Assembly: GCA_947373615.1 (NCBI GenBank)
Contig: CANBYN010000059.1
Coordinates: 1 to 9,316 of the forward strand
Length of the DNA stretch: 9,316 nucleotides
DNA from: Burkholderiaceae bacterium
Lineage (GTDB): Bacteria > Pseudomonadota > Gammaproteobacteria > Burkholderiales > Burkholderiaceae
Reading direction: 5' to 3'
The notes beneath the pieces are model-generated. The model ran no database searches, was not told the origin of the DNA, and saw nothing but the letters and a program-made list of their open reading frames with translations. Position 1 is the first letter of the stretch. Each line of letters begins with the position of its first letter. The position numbers and the translations under genes were made by a program. This document shows, one piece after another, positions 1-6,878 of this stretch.

Positions 1-478
1 CTTTGGTCAGTTGAAATAAATTTCTAATGCGATCACTTTGTAGCGCTCTGCCACTTGACAAGCCTGATCCAAATCCAAAGGCATAGGCGGTAAGAAGAAT
101 ATTTTGAATAGCGCAACCAAGAGATATCAGCTTTTCTTGCTTGCTAATATCTTCATTGCTATCTTTGTAGTTTGCTATGGCTAGTAAGAGTAGCGGACCG
201 CGAGATGCCTTATTAAGCGCTTCCTGTTGTTGTATTGAAGTAGCATCTTGATCTCGATCGAGCAGGCATTGTCGAAAGACTTCCCCGAGTGCAGCGCGAC
301 TGCTTTCTTGAATTTCGATAAAACGCCATGGCACCATTCTGCCGTGATCGGGGGCAGCATTAGCCGCCAAGAGAATGATCTCATTCTGGGATGGGTCAGG
401 CCCAGGCCTGCCCAGTCTTTTCGGGGATATATGAGTTCTGCCGTGGATAAGCTGTTCGGCGAATTGATCCATAGGCAT
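1..478 (-). CDS. YdjA-like nitroreductase family flavoprotein (C-terminus cut by window edge)
   Basis: Reading from the ATG at 478 gives 159 residues open to the left edge, so the C-terminus is missing. The protein begins MPMDQFAEQLIHGRTHISPK and has APDHGRMVPWRF at about residues 42-53. This matches the APDH...PW.F signature of short FMN-dependent nitroreductases such as E. coli YdjA. A Gly-rich stretch ending SGLSSGRAL near residues 138-147 fits the later flavin-binding part of that fold. The family uses NAD(P)H and FMN to reduce nitro or other electrophilic groups; the substrate here cannot be told. A second ATG at 472 is possible, and neither start has a strong ribosome binding site. The gene starts 6 nt after the soeC stop, so it is probably co-transcribed as the last visible gene of the sulfite dehydrogenase operon. 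The family call is solid; a role in sulfur metabolism is speculation. Confidence 0.85.
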   Translation of the reverse strand, partial: MPMDQFAEQLIHGRTHISPKRLGRPGPDPSQNEIILLAANAAPDHGRMVPWRFIEIQESSRAALGEVFRQCLLDRDQDATSIQQQEALNKASRGPLLLLAIANYKDSNEDISKQEKLISLGCAIQNILLTAYAFGFGSGLSSGRALQSDRIRNLFQLTK

Positions 479-484
479 CAGATC

Positions 485-1420
485 TTAAGAGACTCTTTGG
501 TAATACAAATTTTGTGGATGATTTGCTTCGGCAAAGAACATCCACCTTTCAGCAAGCAAGCCTAAGTAATTGATGAGTAATGACAGGGCAATCACCAAAA
601 TATTTGGTGAGGTTATCGCATATGCCATTAATATCATTGGGATCACATACGCGCACAGCAAAATAATCTTACGCAAATTGGCAATCACTCGATCCGTTTG
701 GTGGTGGAAGAATTCCCTGGTATTAAAACTGCCACCCATGAGTCCCATTGAGGTTTGGCGGATATTAGTGCCTTTAATTCCAGTCGCTGAAGCAAGATTC
801 GACTTTGGTTTTAGATTGCGATTTCGTCTCCAAATCCAGAGCTTAAGATTGAATGACATAAATAACAGCAAGAAAGCAATGATAGAGAGCGGGGCATCAA
901 TCATTTGGATGGAAGTGTCGCCCCAAACTGCAATCAGTAGCTCTAATAAAATCCAGCCCGAAGTCATTCCCAGCAGAATGAAATTCGTTAAGGTAGAAGG
1001 ATGCGACCATTCTTGAATGAATCGGATGCATTGGTAGATCTTTGCGGTGCATACCCAAAGAGCCAGCGTAGTTAAAAGAAGAGCAAGCCATAACCATGGC
1101 GGTACTTCGCTAATTCGTGCATAAATGTAGATTGCTGCAGTTACTGCCATGAGTGCCGGCAAGGCGATAACCTCTCTTGATAACCAAGAAGTTCTCCACA
1201 TCATGGCAGCACGCCATGCCCGCTCAGGATGACCCAAGTGAAAGAATGAAGCCACTAGACCTAGAGTTAGAAGCACAAATGCAAACGGCAGAGCAAGATT
1301 AGTGAGAAAGGTATTGGGGATAGCTTGGCTGTAGAGATTTGATAGTGCTAGGAAAAATAGTAGACCTTGCGCCATTCCAGAAAAAGTAGTGAAGAAAATA
1401 ATTGAAAATTGTGGGCGCAT
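485..1420 (-). CDS. soeC: DmsC-like membrane anchor subunit of sulfite:quinone dehydrogenase (SoeC)
   Basis: A 311-residue integral membrane protein of the DmsC/NrfD-like anchor type. About eight hydrophobic helices are visible, roughly at residues 7-29, 40-60, 84-101, 108-126, 144-166, 174-195, 251-269 and 272-290. Conserved anchor features include HLGHPERAW at 61-69 and SWLSREV at 78-84. A basic loop after helix 6 carries GGSFNTREFFH (229-239), and ERWMFFAEA lies near the end (291-299). The last two resemble anchors that accompany SoeAB rather than E. coli DmsC; this is from memory of the family, not an alignment. The role is to hold the two cytoplasmic subunits at the inner membrane and pass electrons to quinone. 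The start codon shares one base with the soeB stop (TAATG), with AAGGA about 10 nt upstream, indicating translational coupling. Without the neighbours it would be called only a DMSO reductase-type anchor. Confidence 0.85.
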   Translation of the reverse strand: MRPQFSIIFFTTFSGMAQGLLFFLALSNLYSQAIPNTFLTNLALPFAFVLLTLGLVASFFHLGHPERAWRAAMMWRTSWLSREVIALPALMAVTAAIYIYARISEVPPWLWLALLLTTLALWVCTAKIYQCIRFIQEWSHPSTLTNFILLGMTSGWILLELLIAVWGDTSIQMIDAPLSIIAFLLLFMSFNLKLWIWRRNRNLKPKSNLASATGIKGTNIRQTSMGLMGGSFNTREFFHHQTDRVIANLRKIILLCAYVIPMILMAYAITSPNILVIALSLLINYLGLLAERWMFFAEANHPQNLYYQRVS

Positions 1421-2079
1421 TATTTGTCATTCCTTGCAGCATCAATTGTTTCCATAATGGAGCGCGGTAAATACTGATTGGCAGGTTGAGTTTCCCATTC
1501 AGGCATGAGCGCATAGCCAGAGCGTTCCTTTATTGCTTTGCTGGCATCAGACTCTGGATCATGAACATCTCCAAAAATACGTGCGCTAGTAGGGCAGGCG
1601 AGAACGCAAGCAGGTTTTTTTTCTGACTCTGGCAAAGTATCACTATAAATGCGATCTACGCAAAGTGTGCACTTTGTCATGACTTGGCGTTCTTGATCTA
1701 ACTCTCGAGCACCGTAAGGACAGGCCCAAGAGCAATAGCTACAGCCAATGCATTTCTCATAATCTACAAGAACAATGCCATCCTCTTTGCGTTTATAACT
1801 TGCACCAGTTGGACAAACGGGAACACACGGTGGCTCTTCGCAATGTAAGCAGGATTTTGGAAAGTGAACTGTCTGCGTATTTGGAAAGGTTCCTGCTTCA
1901 AAGGTTTGAACTCGATTGAAGAAGGTTCCGCTTGGATTTGCGCCATAAGCATTGAGATCGGTAAGTGGGCCTGCTGAGCCAGAGGTGTTCCACTCTTTAC
2001 AAGAAGTGACGCACGCATGGCATCCTACGCATACATTGAGATCTATAACGAGAGCTAGTTGTTTATTTTTTTTGCTCAT
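1420..2079 (-). CDS. soeB: Four-[4Fe-4S] ferredoxin subunit of sulfite dehydrogenase (SoeB)
   Basis: A 219-residue electron-transfer subunit of the DmsB/PsrB/SoeB type. Sixteen cysteines fall into four groups: 17/20/23/27 (CVGCHACVTSC), 77/80/85/89 (CLHCEEPPCVPVC), 110/113/116/120 (CIGCSYCSWAC) and 137/140/158/162 (CTLC...CVLAC). This is the full ligand set for four [4Fe-4S] clusters. No signal peptide is present, as expected for a cytoplasmic subunit that relays electrons from the molybdenum subunit to the anchor. The ATG overlaps the soeA stop by 4 nt (ATGA). A GGGGGAG ribosome binding site 5 nt upstream, inside the soeA coding end, supports this start. The sequence alone shows only the broad DMSO reductase-type iron-sulfur family; the Soe assignment comes from the partner subunits and neighbouring genes. 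Confidence 0.88.
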   Translation of the reverse strand: MSKKNKQLALVIDLNVCVGCHACVTSCKEWNTSGSAGPLTDLNAYGANPSGTFFNRVQTFEAGTFPNTQTVHFPKSCLHCEEPPCVPVCPTGASYKRKEDGIVLVDYEKCIGCSYCSWACPYGARELDQERQVMTKCTLCVDRIYSDTLPESEKKPACVLACPTSARIFGDVHDPESDASKAIKERSGYALMPEWETQPANQYLPRSIMETIDAARNDK

Positions 2080-4964
2080 TTTGTCTCCCCCGATTTTTTG
2101 AGGGCCATTCCTGGTACTTCAAATGCCTTTACTTGAGGCCATGTTTCTTTTGGTTCATTTTCGTCTGCTGGCGCTAAGCGAACTCTGACGTCATACCATC
2201 CAGCTTGACCAGTAATTGGATCAGAATTACTAACGGTGAAGCCGCCCAATGGTAGTTCTTCTGAGATGAGGTGGTTTAGCAGAAAACCTTTTTTGGATTC
2301 ATCTGCATCGCTAGTTAAGCTCCAGGCGGATTCTGCTTTACCGATAGCATTCCAGGTCCACACTGTTCCGGGATCAACGGCCTCTGAATGTCTTGCCATA
2401 CACTTGACCTTGCCCCACTGAGATTCAATCCACATCCATGCACCATCTGCAATGCCGTTTTTGATTGCGGTCGCTGAATTGACGTATAGATAGTTGTGAC
2501 TATGAATTTGTCTTAACCATGCGTTTTGTGAATCCCATGAGTGGTACATCGCCATTGGACGTTGAGTAATCGCATTAAGGGTAAATTTAGTGAGATCAGT
2601 TGCTTCATCTTCAAGTGGCGGATACCAGAAGGGCAGTGGATCAAAATATTTATAGATGCGTGCTTTGAGATGCTCTGGTGGTTGGGCGCCAGGACGCTTC
2701 CCAGTTGCTGCTAAGCGGAAGCGTTGCAATATATCTGAGTAGATAGCGATCATGATCGGATCATTCTTCTGACGTAGAGCATTTTCTTTGGAGAAGTCTA
2801 AATACCCCTTGTTCCAGTTGCGCATGTACTGATGCTCTGGCGGCATGTGATATTGATGCACGCAGTTATTCTCAGCATATTTTTGCCATTGATTCGGATT
2901 AGGTTCACCGCGTAGTGGTTTATCTCCATCTTTGCCGCGCCAACCGCTTAAGAAGCCAATGCCTGAGTCTGGAGTAGTCTGGAAGCGAGTAATAAAATCG
3001 GGATAATCTTTAAACTTACGACCCCCTTCTGGCGTAGTAAATGCCGGAAATTTTAAGCGAGAGGCTAACTCAATGAGAACTTCCTGGAATGGCTTGCATT
3101 CTCCAAGTGGCTCTAAAACAGGGATGCGGACAGAGTCAACGGGACCATCAAATTCAGAAATGGGTCTATCGAGCATGCTCATGACATCATGACGTTCAAG
3201 ATAGGTGGTATCTGGCAAAACTAAGTCAGCAAAGTCGACCATTTCAGATTGAAAGGCATCACACACTACTAAAAAAGGAATCTTAAACCCCCCTTTTTCA
3301 TCTTTGGCATTGAGATGCTCGCGCACCTCCATCGTATTCATGGTGGAGTTCCATGACATATTTGCCATGAAGATCATGAGTGTATCGATGGAATAAGGAT
3401 CCCCTTTTACTGCATTGGTAATGACGTTATGCATTAATCCATGGGCGGCTAAAGGGTGCTCCCAGGAATAGGCTTTATCAATCCGGAGTGGCTTGCCTTC
3501 TGAATCTAGTGCCAGATCTTCGGGTTGTGTCGGCCAACCCAATGGCGGTTTTGCTAATGGGGTATTGGGCTTAATATCATTTTCAGATGATGGTGGCTTT
3601 GCATTAGGTGGAACTTGTCTTGGATAAGGGGCTTTATGTCTGAATCCTCCTGGTCGATCAATGGTTCCCAGTAAAGACATTAATACTGCTAGGCCGCGGG
3701 TAGTCTGAAAACCATTTGAATGCGCCGAGAGACCTCGCATTGCATGGAAGGCTACTGGTCTGCCAGTCACAGAGTCATGCTTTTCACCCCATGAGTCCGT
3801 CCATCGAATCGGTAACTCAAATTCTTGCCCGAATGCTGTATCAGCCATTTCTAATGCAAGTTTGCGAATTCGTTCTGCTGGGATACTAGTAATGGCGGCA
3901 GCCCATTCTGGAGTGGTTTCACTCACCTGACGCTTGAGAAGTTCAAACGAAGGAACTACTTTCTTCCCTTGGTGCGGTCCTGGGCCCATGACATATTCAC
4001 CCAATAGCGCGGGTGATGTGCCTTGTGCAAAGCAAGGTTTAGCACTTTGGGATTTTTCATCCCAGATGTATTTGTTATGGGGTAGATCTAAGTTCAGCGG
4101 ATCAGAGTCAGGGTCATACAAGAACAAGCCTTCTTCCGGACCTGAGTCCATACAGACAAGCTGCGCTGAATTACTAAAACGTTTTAGGAATGGGGCATCA
4201 TATTTCTCAAGGCGAATTAGCTCATGCATCAAGGCCATGAAGAGTGCGCCATCAGTGCCGGGTTTAATCGGAATCCACTCATCTGCAATTGCGGAATACC
4301 CAGTTCTCACAGGGTTGATTGAGATGAAGCGACCGCCAGCCCGCTTAAATTTCGATAATGCAATCTTCATAGGGTTACTATGGTGATCTTCAGCTGTGCC
4401 AATCATGACAAATAGCTTGGCTTGATCTAAATCTGGTCCACCGAATTCCCAGAAACTGCCGCCAATTGTATAAATCATTCCGGCAGCCATGTTTACGGAG
4501 CAAAAGCCACCGTGAGCCGCATAGTTGGGCGTGCCAAATTGCCTTGCAAATAAACCGGTAAGCGCTTGCATCTGATCGCGACCAGTAAAGAGTGCAAATT
4601 TCTTTGGATCAGTTGCGCGGATTTTAGCAAGGCGCTCGGTTAAAATCTCAAATGCTTTATCCCAGCTAATCGGTTCAAACTCGCCATTACCTCTTTCGCT
4701 TCCCGCTTTACGTAACAATGGTTGCGTGATGCGTGCTGGGGAATTTTGTTTCATAATTCCTGACGAACCTTTAGCGCAGATCACGCCTTGGTTTAACGGG
4801 TGCTCAGGATTTCCATCGATATAAACTAATTTTCCATCACGCAGATGTGCGCGAATGCCGCAACGACATGCACACATATAGCAGGTGGTTTTTTTTATTT
4901 CGGTTGCAGGTGCTTGCTTATTGATGGGGTCATGCACGGGATCGCTAGAAAATATTTTGAACAT
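2076..4964 (-). CDS. soeA: Molybdopterin-guanine-dinucleotide catalytic subunit, probable cytoplasmic sulfite dehydrogenase SoeA
   Basis: A 962-residue member of the DMSO reductase/complex iron-sulfur molybdoenzyme family. The N-terminal [4Fe-4S] site is C28-x2-C31-x3-C35 with the fourth ligand C63, followed by the conserved Lys65 that lies between cluster and cofactor in this family. Cys155 in HGGFCSVNMAAG is the likely molybdenum ligand, placing it with the Cys-ligated PsrA/PhsA/SoeA group rather than the Ser-ligated DmsA. VLPDTTYLER and SNSDPITGQAGWYDVRVRL are typical of the central and C-terminal parts of the large subunit. There is no twin-arginine signal: the N-terminus reads MFKIFSSDPVHDP. 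The enzyme is therefore predicted to be cytoplasmic, which fits SoeABC (sulfite + H2O to sulfate, electrons to quinone) and argues against periplasmic polysulfide, thiosulfate or DMSO reductases. The gene lies 11 nt after pta. The presence of pta and sulfonate-type genes nearby supports sulfite as substrate; that substrate is inferred. Confidence 0.82.
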   Translation of the reverse strand: MFKIFSSDPVHDPINKQAPATEIKKTTCYMCACRCGIRAHLRDGKLVYIDGNPEHPLNQGVICAKGSSGIMKQNSPARITQPLLRKAGSERGNGEFEPISWDKAFEILTERLAKIRATDPKKFALFTGRDQMQALTGLFARQFGTPNYAAHGGFCSVNMAAGMIYTIGGSFWEFGGPDLDQAKLFVMIGTAEDHHSNPMKIALSKFKRAGGRFISINPVRTGYSAIADEWIPIKPGTDGALFMALMHELIRLEKYDAPFLKRFSNSAQLVCMDSGPEEGLFLYDPDSDPLNLDLPHNKYIWDEKSQSAKPCFAQGTSPALLGEYVMGPGPHQGKKVVPSFELLKRQVSETTPEWAAAITSIPAERIRKLALEMADTAFGQEFELPIRWTDSWGEKHDSVTGRPVAFHAMRGLSAHSNGFQTTRGLAVLMSLLGTIDRPGGFRHKAPYPRQVPPNAKPPSSENDIKPNTPLAKPPLGWPTQPEDLALDSEGKPLRIDKAYSWEHPLAAHGLMHNVITNAVKGDPYSIDTLMIFMANMSWNSTMNTMEVREHLNAKDEKGGFKIPFLVVCDAFQSEMVDFADLVLPDTTYLERHDVMSMLDRPISEFDGPVDSVRIPVLEPLGECKPFQEVLIELASRLKFPAFTTPEGGRKFKDYPDFITRFQTTPDSGIGFLSGWRGKDGDKPLRGEPNPNQWQKYAENNCVHQYHMPPEHQYMRNWNKGYLDFSKENALRQKNDPIMIAIYSDILQRFRLAATGKRPGAQPPEHLKARIYKYFDPLPFWYPPLEDEATDLTKFTLNAITQRPMAMYHSWDSQNAWLRQIHSHNYLYVNSATAIKNGIADGAWMWIESQWGKVKCMARHSEAVDPGTVWTWNAIGKAESAWSLTSDADESKKGFLLNHLISEELPLGGFTVSNSDPITGQAGWYDVRVRLAPADENEPKETWPQVKAFEVPGMALKKSGETK
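2085..2091 (-). promoter_or_regulatory. Strong ribosome binding site for soeB inside the end of soeA
   Basis: On the minus strand the bases read GGGGGAG, 5 nt before the soeB ATG at 2079. It sits within the last codons of soeA and fixes the soeB start at the 4-nt ATGA overlap. Confidence 0.7.
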
Positions 4965-4975
4965 AGCCTTCTCAA

Positions 4976-5884
4976 CTATTGAGGGTTTTTAGCAAGGAGA
5001 ATGGCCATCGCTGTAGATGCCACTCTAGAAAAAATAGAATCAGATCTGGATGTCAGAGTGATTGGAACTTGGGCGCCCAAAATGGTTCCAGCGCATTCCG
5101 CTCCAGCCATATAGACAAAGGATTTATAAAGAATATTGCCAACTTGTAAGTCAGGTATCAGCAAGAGATCGGGATCTCCTGCCACCGTAGAATTAATCCC
5201 TTTGGTTCTTGCAGACTGAGCTGAAATTGCGTTATCAAATCCAAAGGGGCCTTCAATAATGGTGTCTGGAAATATTGGGTGAGCCATGTGCTCATCAACA
5301 ATTTCTTTTGCATCTGTAGTGGATGACATTGCTGGATTAATGACTTCAGTAGCAGCAATAATGGCAACTTTGACATTATTGATACTCAATCTTTTTAGGG
5401 CATCTAGGCTGTTAGCAAGAATTTCTCTTTTGAGTTGAGCATTAGGGGTAATATTGACCACGGCATCGGTGACGCCAAGTAGTTTGTGATAGTGAGGAAG
5501 TTCAAATAAGAAGAGATGGCTTACGCGTTTATCAGTACGCAGTCCATCGCGACTCACAATTGGCCCCATGAGATCTTCGGTATGCAAAGATCCCTTCATC
5601 AGAACTGCCAACTTTCCTTCTTTAACCATCTCAACAGCCTTCTTGGTTGCTAAGATGGGATCTTTAGGCGTATCGACAATTTGTATGTCATCTAAAGAAA
5701 GCCCCTCAATACTAGCGAGTTCTTCAATATTTTTTTTGGGACCTATTAGTATAGGTATGCACAACTGTCTTTTGATGAGATCAAAAACTGTTTCCAATGC
5801 TGGAGCGCTAAGCGGATACACTACTCCAAGAGGTAAGTCACTCTTAGCCTCATTAATCATTTTTTCTAAGAGCGGGTATTTCAC
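4976..5884 (-). CDS. pta: Short phosphate acetyltransferase (phosphate acetyl/butyryltransferase family)
   Basis: A 302-residue single-domain phosphate acyltransferase. Recognisable family blocks are MKGSLHTEDLM (96-106), RVSHLFLFELP (120-130), EGPFGFDNAIS (211-221), LLIPDLQVGNILYK (241-254) and LTSRSDS (277-283). The family moves an acyl group between phosphate and CoA. In sulfonate degraders the matching step is acetyl phosphate, made by Xsc, to acetyl-CoA, which fits the sulfonate-type genes across the intergenic region. The start is taken as GTG at 5884, because an in-frame TGA lies 21 nt upstream with no ATG, GTG or TTG between. AGGGA about 10 nt before the GTG is a plausible ribosome binding site. 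An ATG at residue 9 is the alternative. A phosphotransbutyrylase-like specificity cannot be excluded from sequence, and no acetate kinase gene is adjacent. The gene sits 39 nt after the IclR gene and 11 nt before soeA. Confidence 0.85.
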   Translation of the reverse strand: MKYPLLEKMINEAKSDLPLGVVYPLSAPALETVFDLIKRQLCIPILIGPKKNIEELASIEGLSLDDIQIVDTPKDPILATKKAVEMVKEGKLAVLMKGSLHTEDLMGPIVSRDGLRTDKRVSHLFLFELPHYHKLLGVTDAVVNITPNAQLKREILANSLDALKRLSINNVKVAIIAATEVINPAMSSTTDAKEIVDEHMAHPIFPDTIIEGPFGFDNAISAQSARTKGINSTVAGDPDLLLIPDLQVGNILYKSFVYMAGAECAGTILGAQVPITLTSRSDSIFSRVASTAMAILLAKNPQ

Positions 5885-5923
5885 GTTTAGATATTCCCTA
5901 AGGTTTCAGTGATGCGGTACTGA

Positions 5924-6730
5924 TTAGGAAAGAGTTTGTGAGATGCGTTTAGACGCTTCTTTAAGCTTGGGAATATGTTCCATGGCTTGGTTTAATGGTA
6001 GTCGTGCAGTTGCCGCATGAACTGCGATAGCTGCTACTACCTCACCCATGGGGTCTTTTACTGGAACGGCTACACAAGAGACTCCTAATACGTACTCTTC
6101 GTTATCGACTGCATAACCAGTACTCATAATCCTTTCCATTTCTGATTCAAGCAAGTGACGATCCGTAATGGTTCTATGAGTAAATTGTTCAAGCGGAAGA
6201 TTTTCTAAGATCTTGGCGCGCTCGTCTGCAGGCTTGTAGGCTAGTAGTAGTTTTCCGCTTGCGCTGCAGTGAGGGGGAAGAACTGTGCCAGGTGGTAGAT
6301 GGAGTCTTAAGGCCCAATTTGCCTCAACCCTATCTAGATAAAACAGCTCCCCGCGTCGCAGAACTGCAAGATTGCAAGTTTCACCAAGATCAACGACAAG
6401 TTTGCGCAAGATGGTGTGTCGTAGGGCTGATACGGTATCGTGAGTAAGGGTGGACATTGCTAAGCGAGATAGGCGCTCACCAGGTGCGTAAGTGCGGCCC
6501 CCAAGTTCCCTAGCCACTAATCCGGCTTCTTCAAAGATTGCCAAGGTTCGATGTAAGGATGCCTTTGGCATTCCTGTTATCAGCATTAGCTGAGCCAATG
6601 TGGCGGGTTGCTGAAGTGTGGCCAAAGCCTCCAATATGACAACACCCTTAAGCATTGAGGAGTTTTCGCCAGAATTATCCCTTTTGGCAATATCTAACTG
6701 ATTGTTTGTGTCTAATTCCATCGTAGTCAT
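5924..6730 (-). CDS. IclR-family transcriptional regulator of the sulfonate/sulfite cluster
   Basis: A 268-residue IclR-type regulator. A poorly conserved leader of about 27 residues is followed by the winged helix-turn-helix: ATLAQLMLITGMPKASLHRT spans residues 43-62 and the wing GRTYAPG follows near 78-84. The C-terminal effector-binding domain includes HCSASGKLLLA (154-164) and DNEEYVLGVSCVAVPV (209-224), both characteristic of the family. Such proteins bind a small organic acid and repress or activate adjacent operons. Here the gene leads the minus-strand operon and faces the transporter gene, so it probably controls both directions and itself. The effector is unknown; a sulfonate or a pathway intermediate is inferred from the neighbours. 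The ATG at 6730 has only a weak GAG upstream, and the ATG at residue 4 is an alternative start. Confidence 0.9.
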   Translation of the reverse strand: MTTMELDTNNQLDIAKRDNSGENSSMLKGVVILEALATLQQPATLAQLMLITGMPKASLHRTLAIFEEAGLVARELGGRTYAPGERLSRLAMSTLTHDTVSALRHTILRKLVVDLGETCNLAVLRRGELFYLDRVEANWALRLHLPPGTVLPPHCSASGKLLLAYKPADERAKILENLPLEQFTHRTITDRHLLESEMERIMSTGYAVDNEEYVLGVSCVAVPVKDPMGEVVAAIAVHAATARLPLNQAMEHIPKLKEASKRISQTLS

Positions 6731-6754
6731 AAAAATCTCATGAATTGTGATATT

Positions 6755-6775
6755 TTGTTCATTCTAATAGAACAA
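6755..6775. promoter_or_regulatory. Candidate IclR operator: TTGTTC-N9-GAACAA inverted repeat
   Basis: The 6-bp arms TTGTTC (6755-6760) and GAACAA (6770-6775) are perfect inverted repeats. Nested between and overlapping them is TTCTAATAGAA (6762-6772), an 11-nt palindrome around a central A. Its centre is about 38 bp before the iclR-type start codon and about 112 bp before the transporter start. Dyads of this size are typical IclR-family binding sites; binding by the neighbouring regulator is inferred. Confidence 0.5.
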
Positions 6776-6808
6776 TAGGAGAATTAGTAGGTTTTTTACT
6801 GGTGTTTT

Positions 6809-6831
6809 TACTAATATGAAACAACTTGTTC
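6809..6831. promoter_or_regulatory. Second candidate operator, a degenerate copy of the first
   Basis: TACTAATATGAAACAA (6809-6824) resembles TTCTAATAGAACAA (6762-6775) in the same orientation, with two inserted bases, starting 47 bp further on. It runs into AACAA-C-TTGTT (6820-6830), a perfect short palindrome, and ends in TTGTTC. It could be a second regulator site overlapping the transporter promoter. This rests on pattern similarity only. Confidence 0.35.
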
Positions 6832-6853
6832 TACTGTGTAAGATGTATATTAA
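6826..6853 (+). promoter_or_regulatory. Possible sigma-70 promoter for the transporter operon
   Basis: TTGTTC (6826-6831) could act as a -35 element, with TATTAA (6848-6853) 16 bp downstream as a -10. An overlapping TATATT (6846-6851) is a better -10 word but gives only a 14-bp spacer. The start of transcription would fall shortly before the ribosome binding site. The region is AT-rich, so chance matches are likely. Confidence 0.3.
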
Positions 6854-6867
6854 ATAAATAAAAGCTA

Positions 6868-6873
6868 AAGGAG
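6868..6873 (+). promoter_or_regulatory. Strong ribosome binding site of the transporter gene
   Basis: AAGGAG lies 5 nt before the ATG at 6879, within AAAGGAGA. It is a near-ideal Shine-Dalgarno sequence and fixes the start of the transporter gene. Confidence 0.85.
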
Positions 6874-6878
6874 ACGTC

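Larger units (their letters stand above)
6731..6878. promoter_or_regulatory. Divergent promoter/operator region between iclR-type gene and transporter gene
   Basis: This 148-bp AT-rich spacer must carry the promoters of both transcription units. It contains a TTGTTC-N9-GAACAA dyad (6755-6775). A related block TACTAATATGAAACAA lies at 6809-6824, and a third TTGTTC at 6826-6831. It also contains a 7-bp inverted pair ATTAGTA (6783-6789) / TACTAAT (6809-6815), and two copies of a GTTTTT(T)ACT word (6791-6800 and 6804-6812). No ORF of note crosses it. Which dyad the regulator binds is not known from sequence. Confidence 0.75.

Noticed and set aside
248..1016. Plus-strand open frames of 105 and 148 residues
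   Set aside because: They lie antisense to the nitroreductase and soeC genes, whose family motifs are clear, and their translations show no recognisable domain.
3934..4386. Plus-strand 150-residue open frame
   Set aside because: Antisense to soeA within a conserved part of the molybdoenzyme; the translation has no recognisable family features.
2076..4964. Reading the molybdoenzyme as DMSO reductase DmsA or formate dehydrogenase
   Set aside because: No Tat leader, a Cys rather than Ser or selenocysteine ligand, and the company of pta and sulfonate-type genes fit sulfite dehydrogenase better.
5568..5912. Plus-strand 114-residue open frame
   Set aside because: Antisense to pta and its leader; looks like a shadow of the real gene with no ribosome binding site of note.
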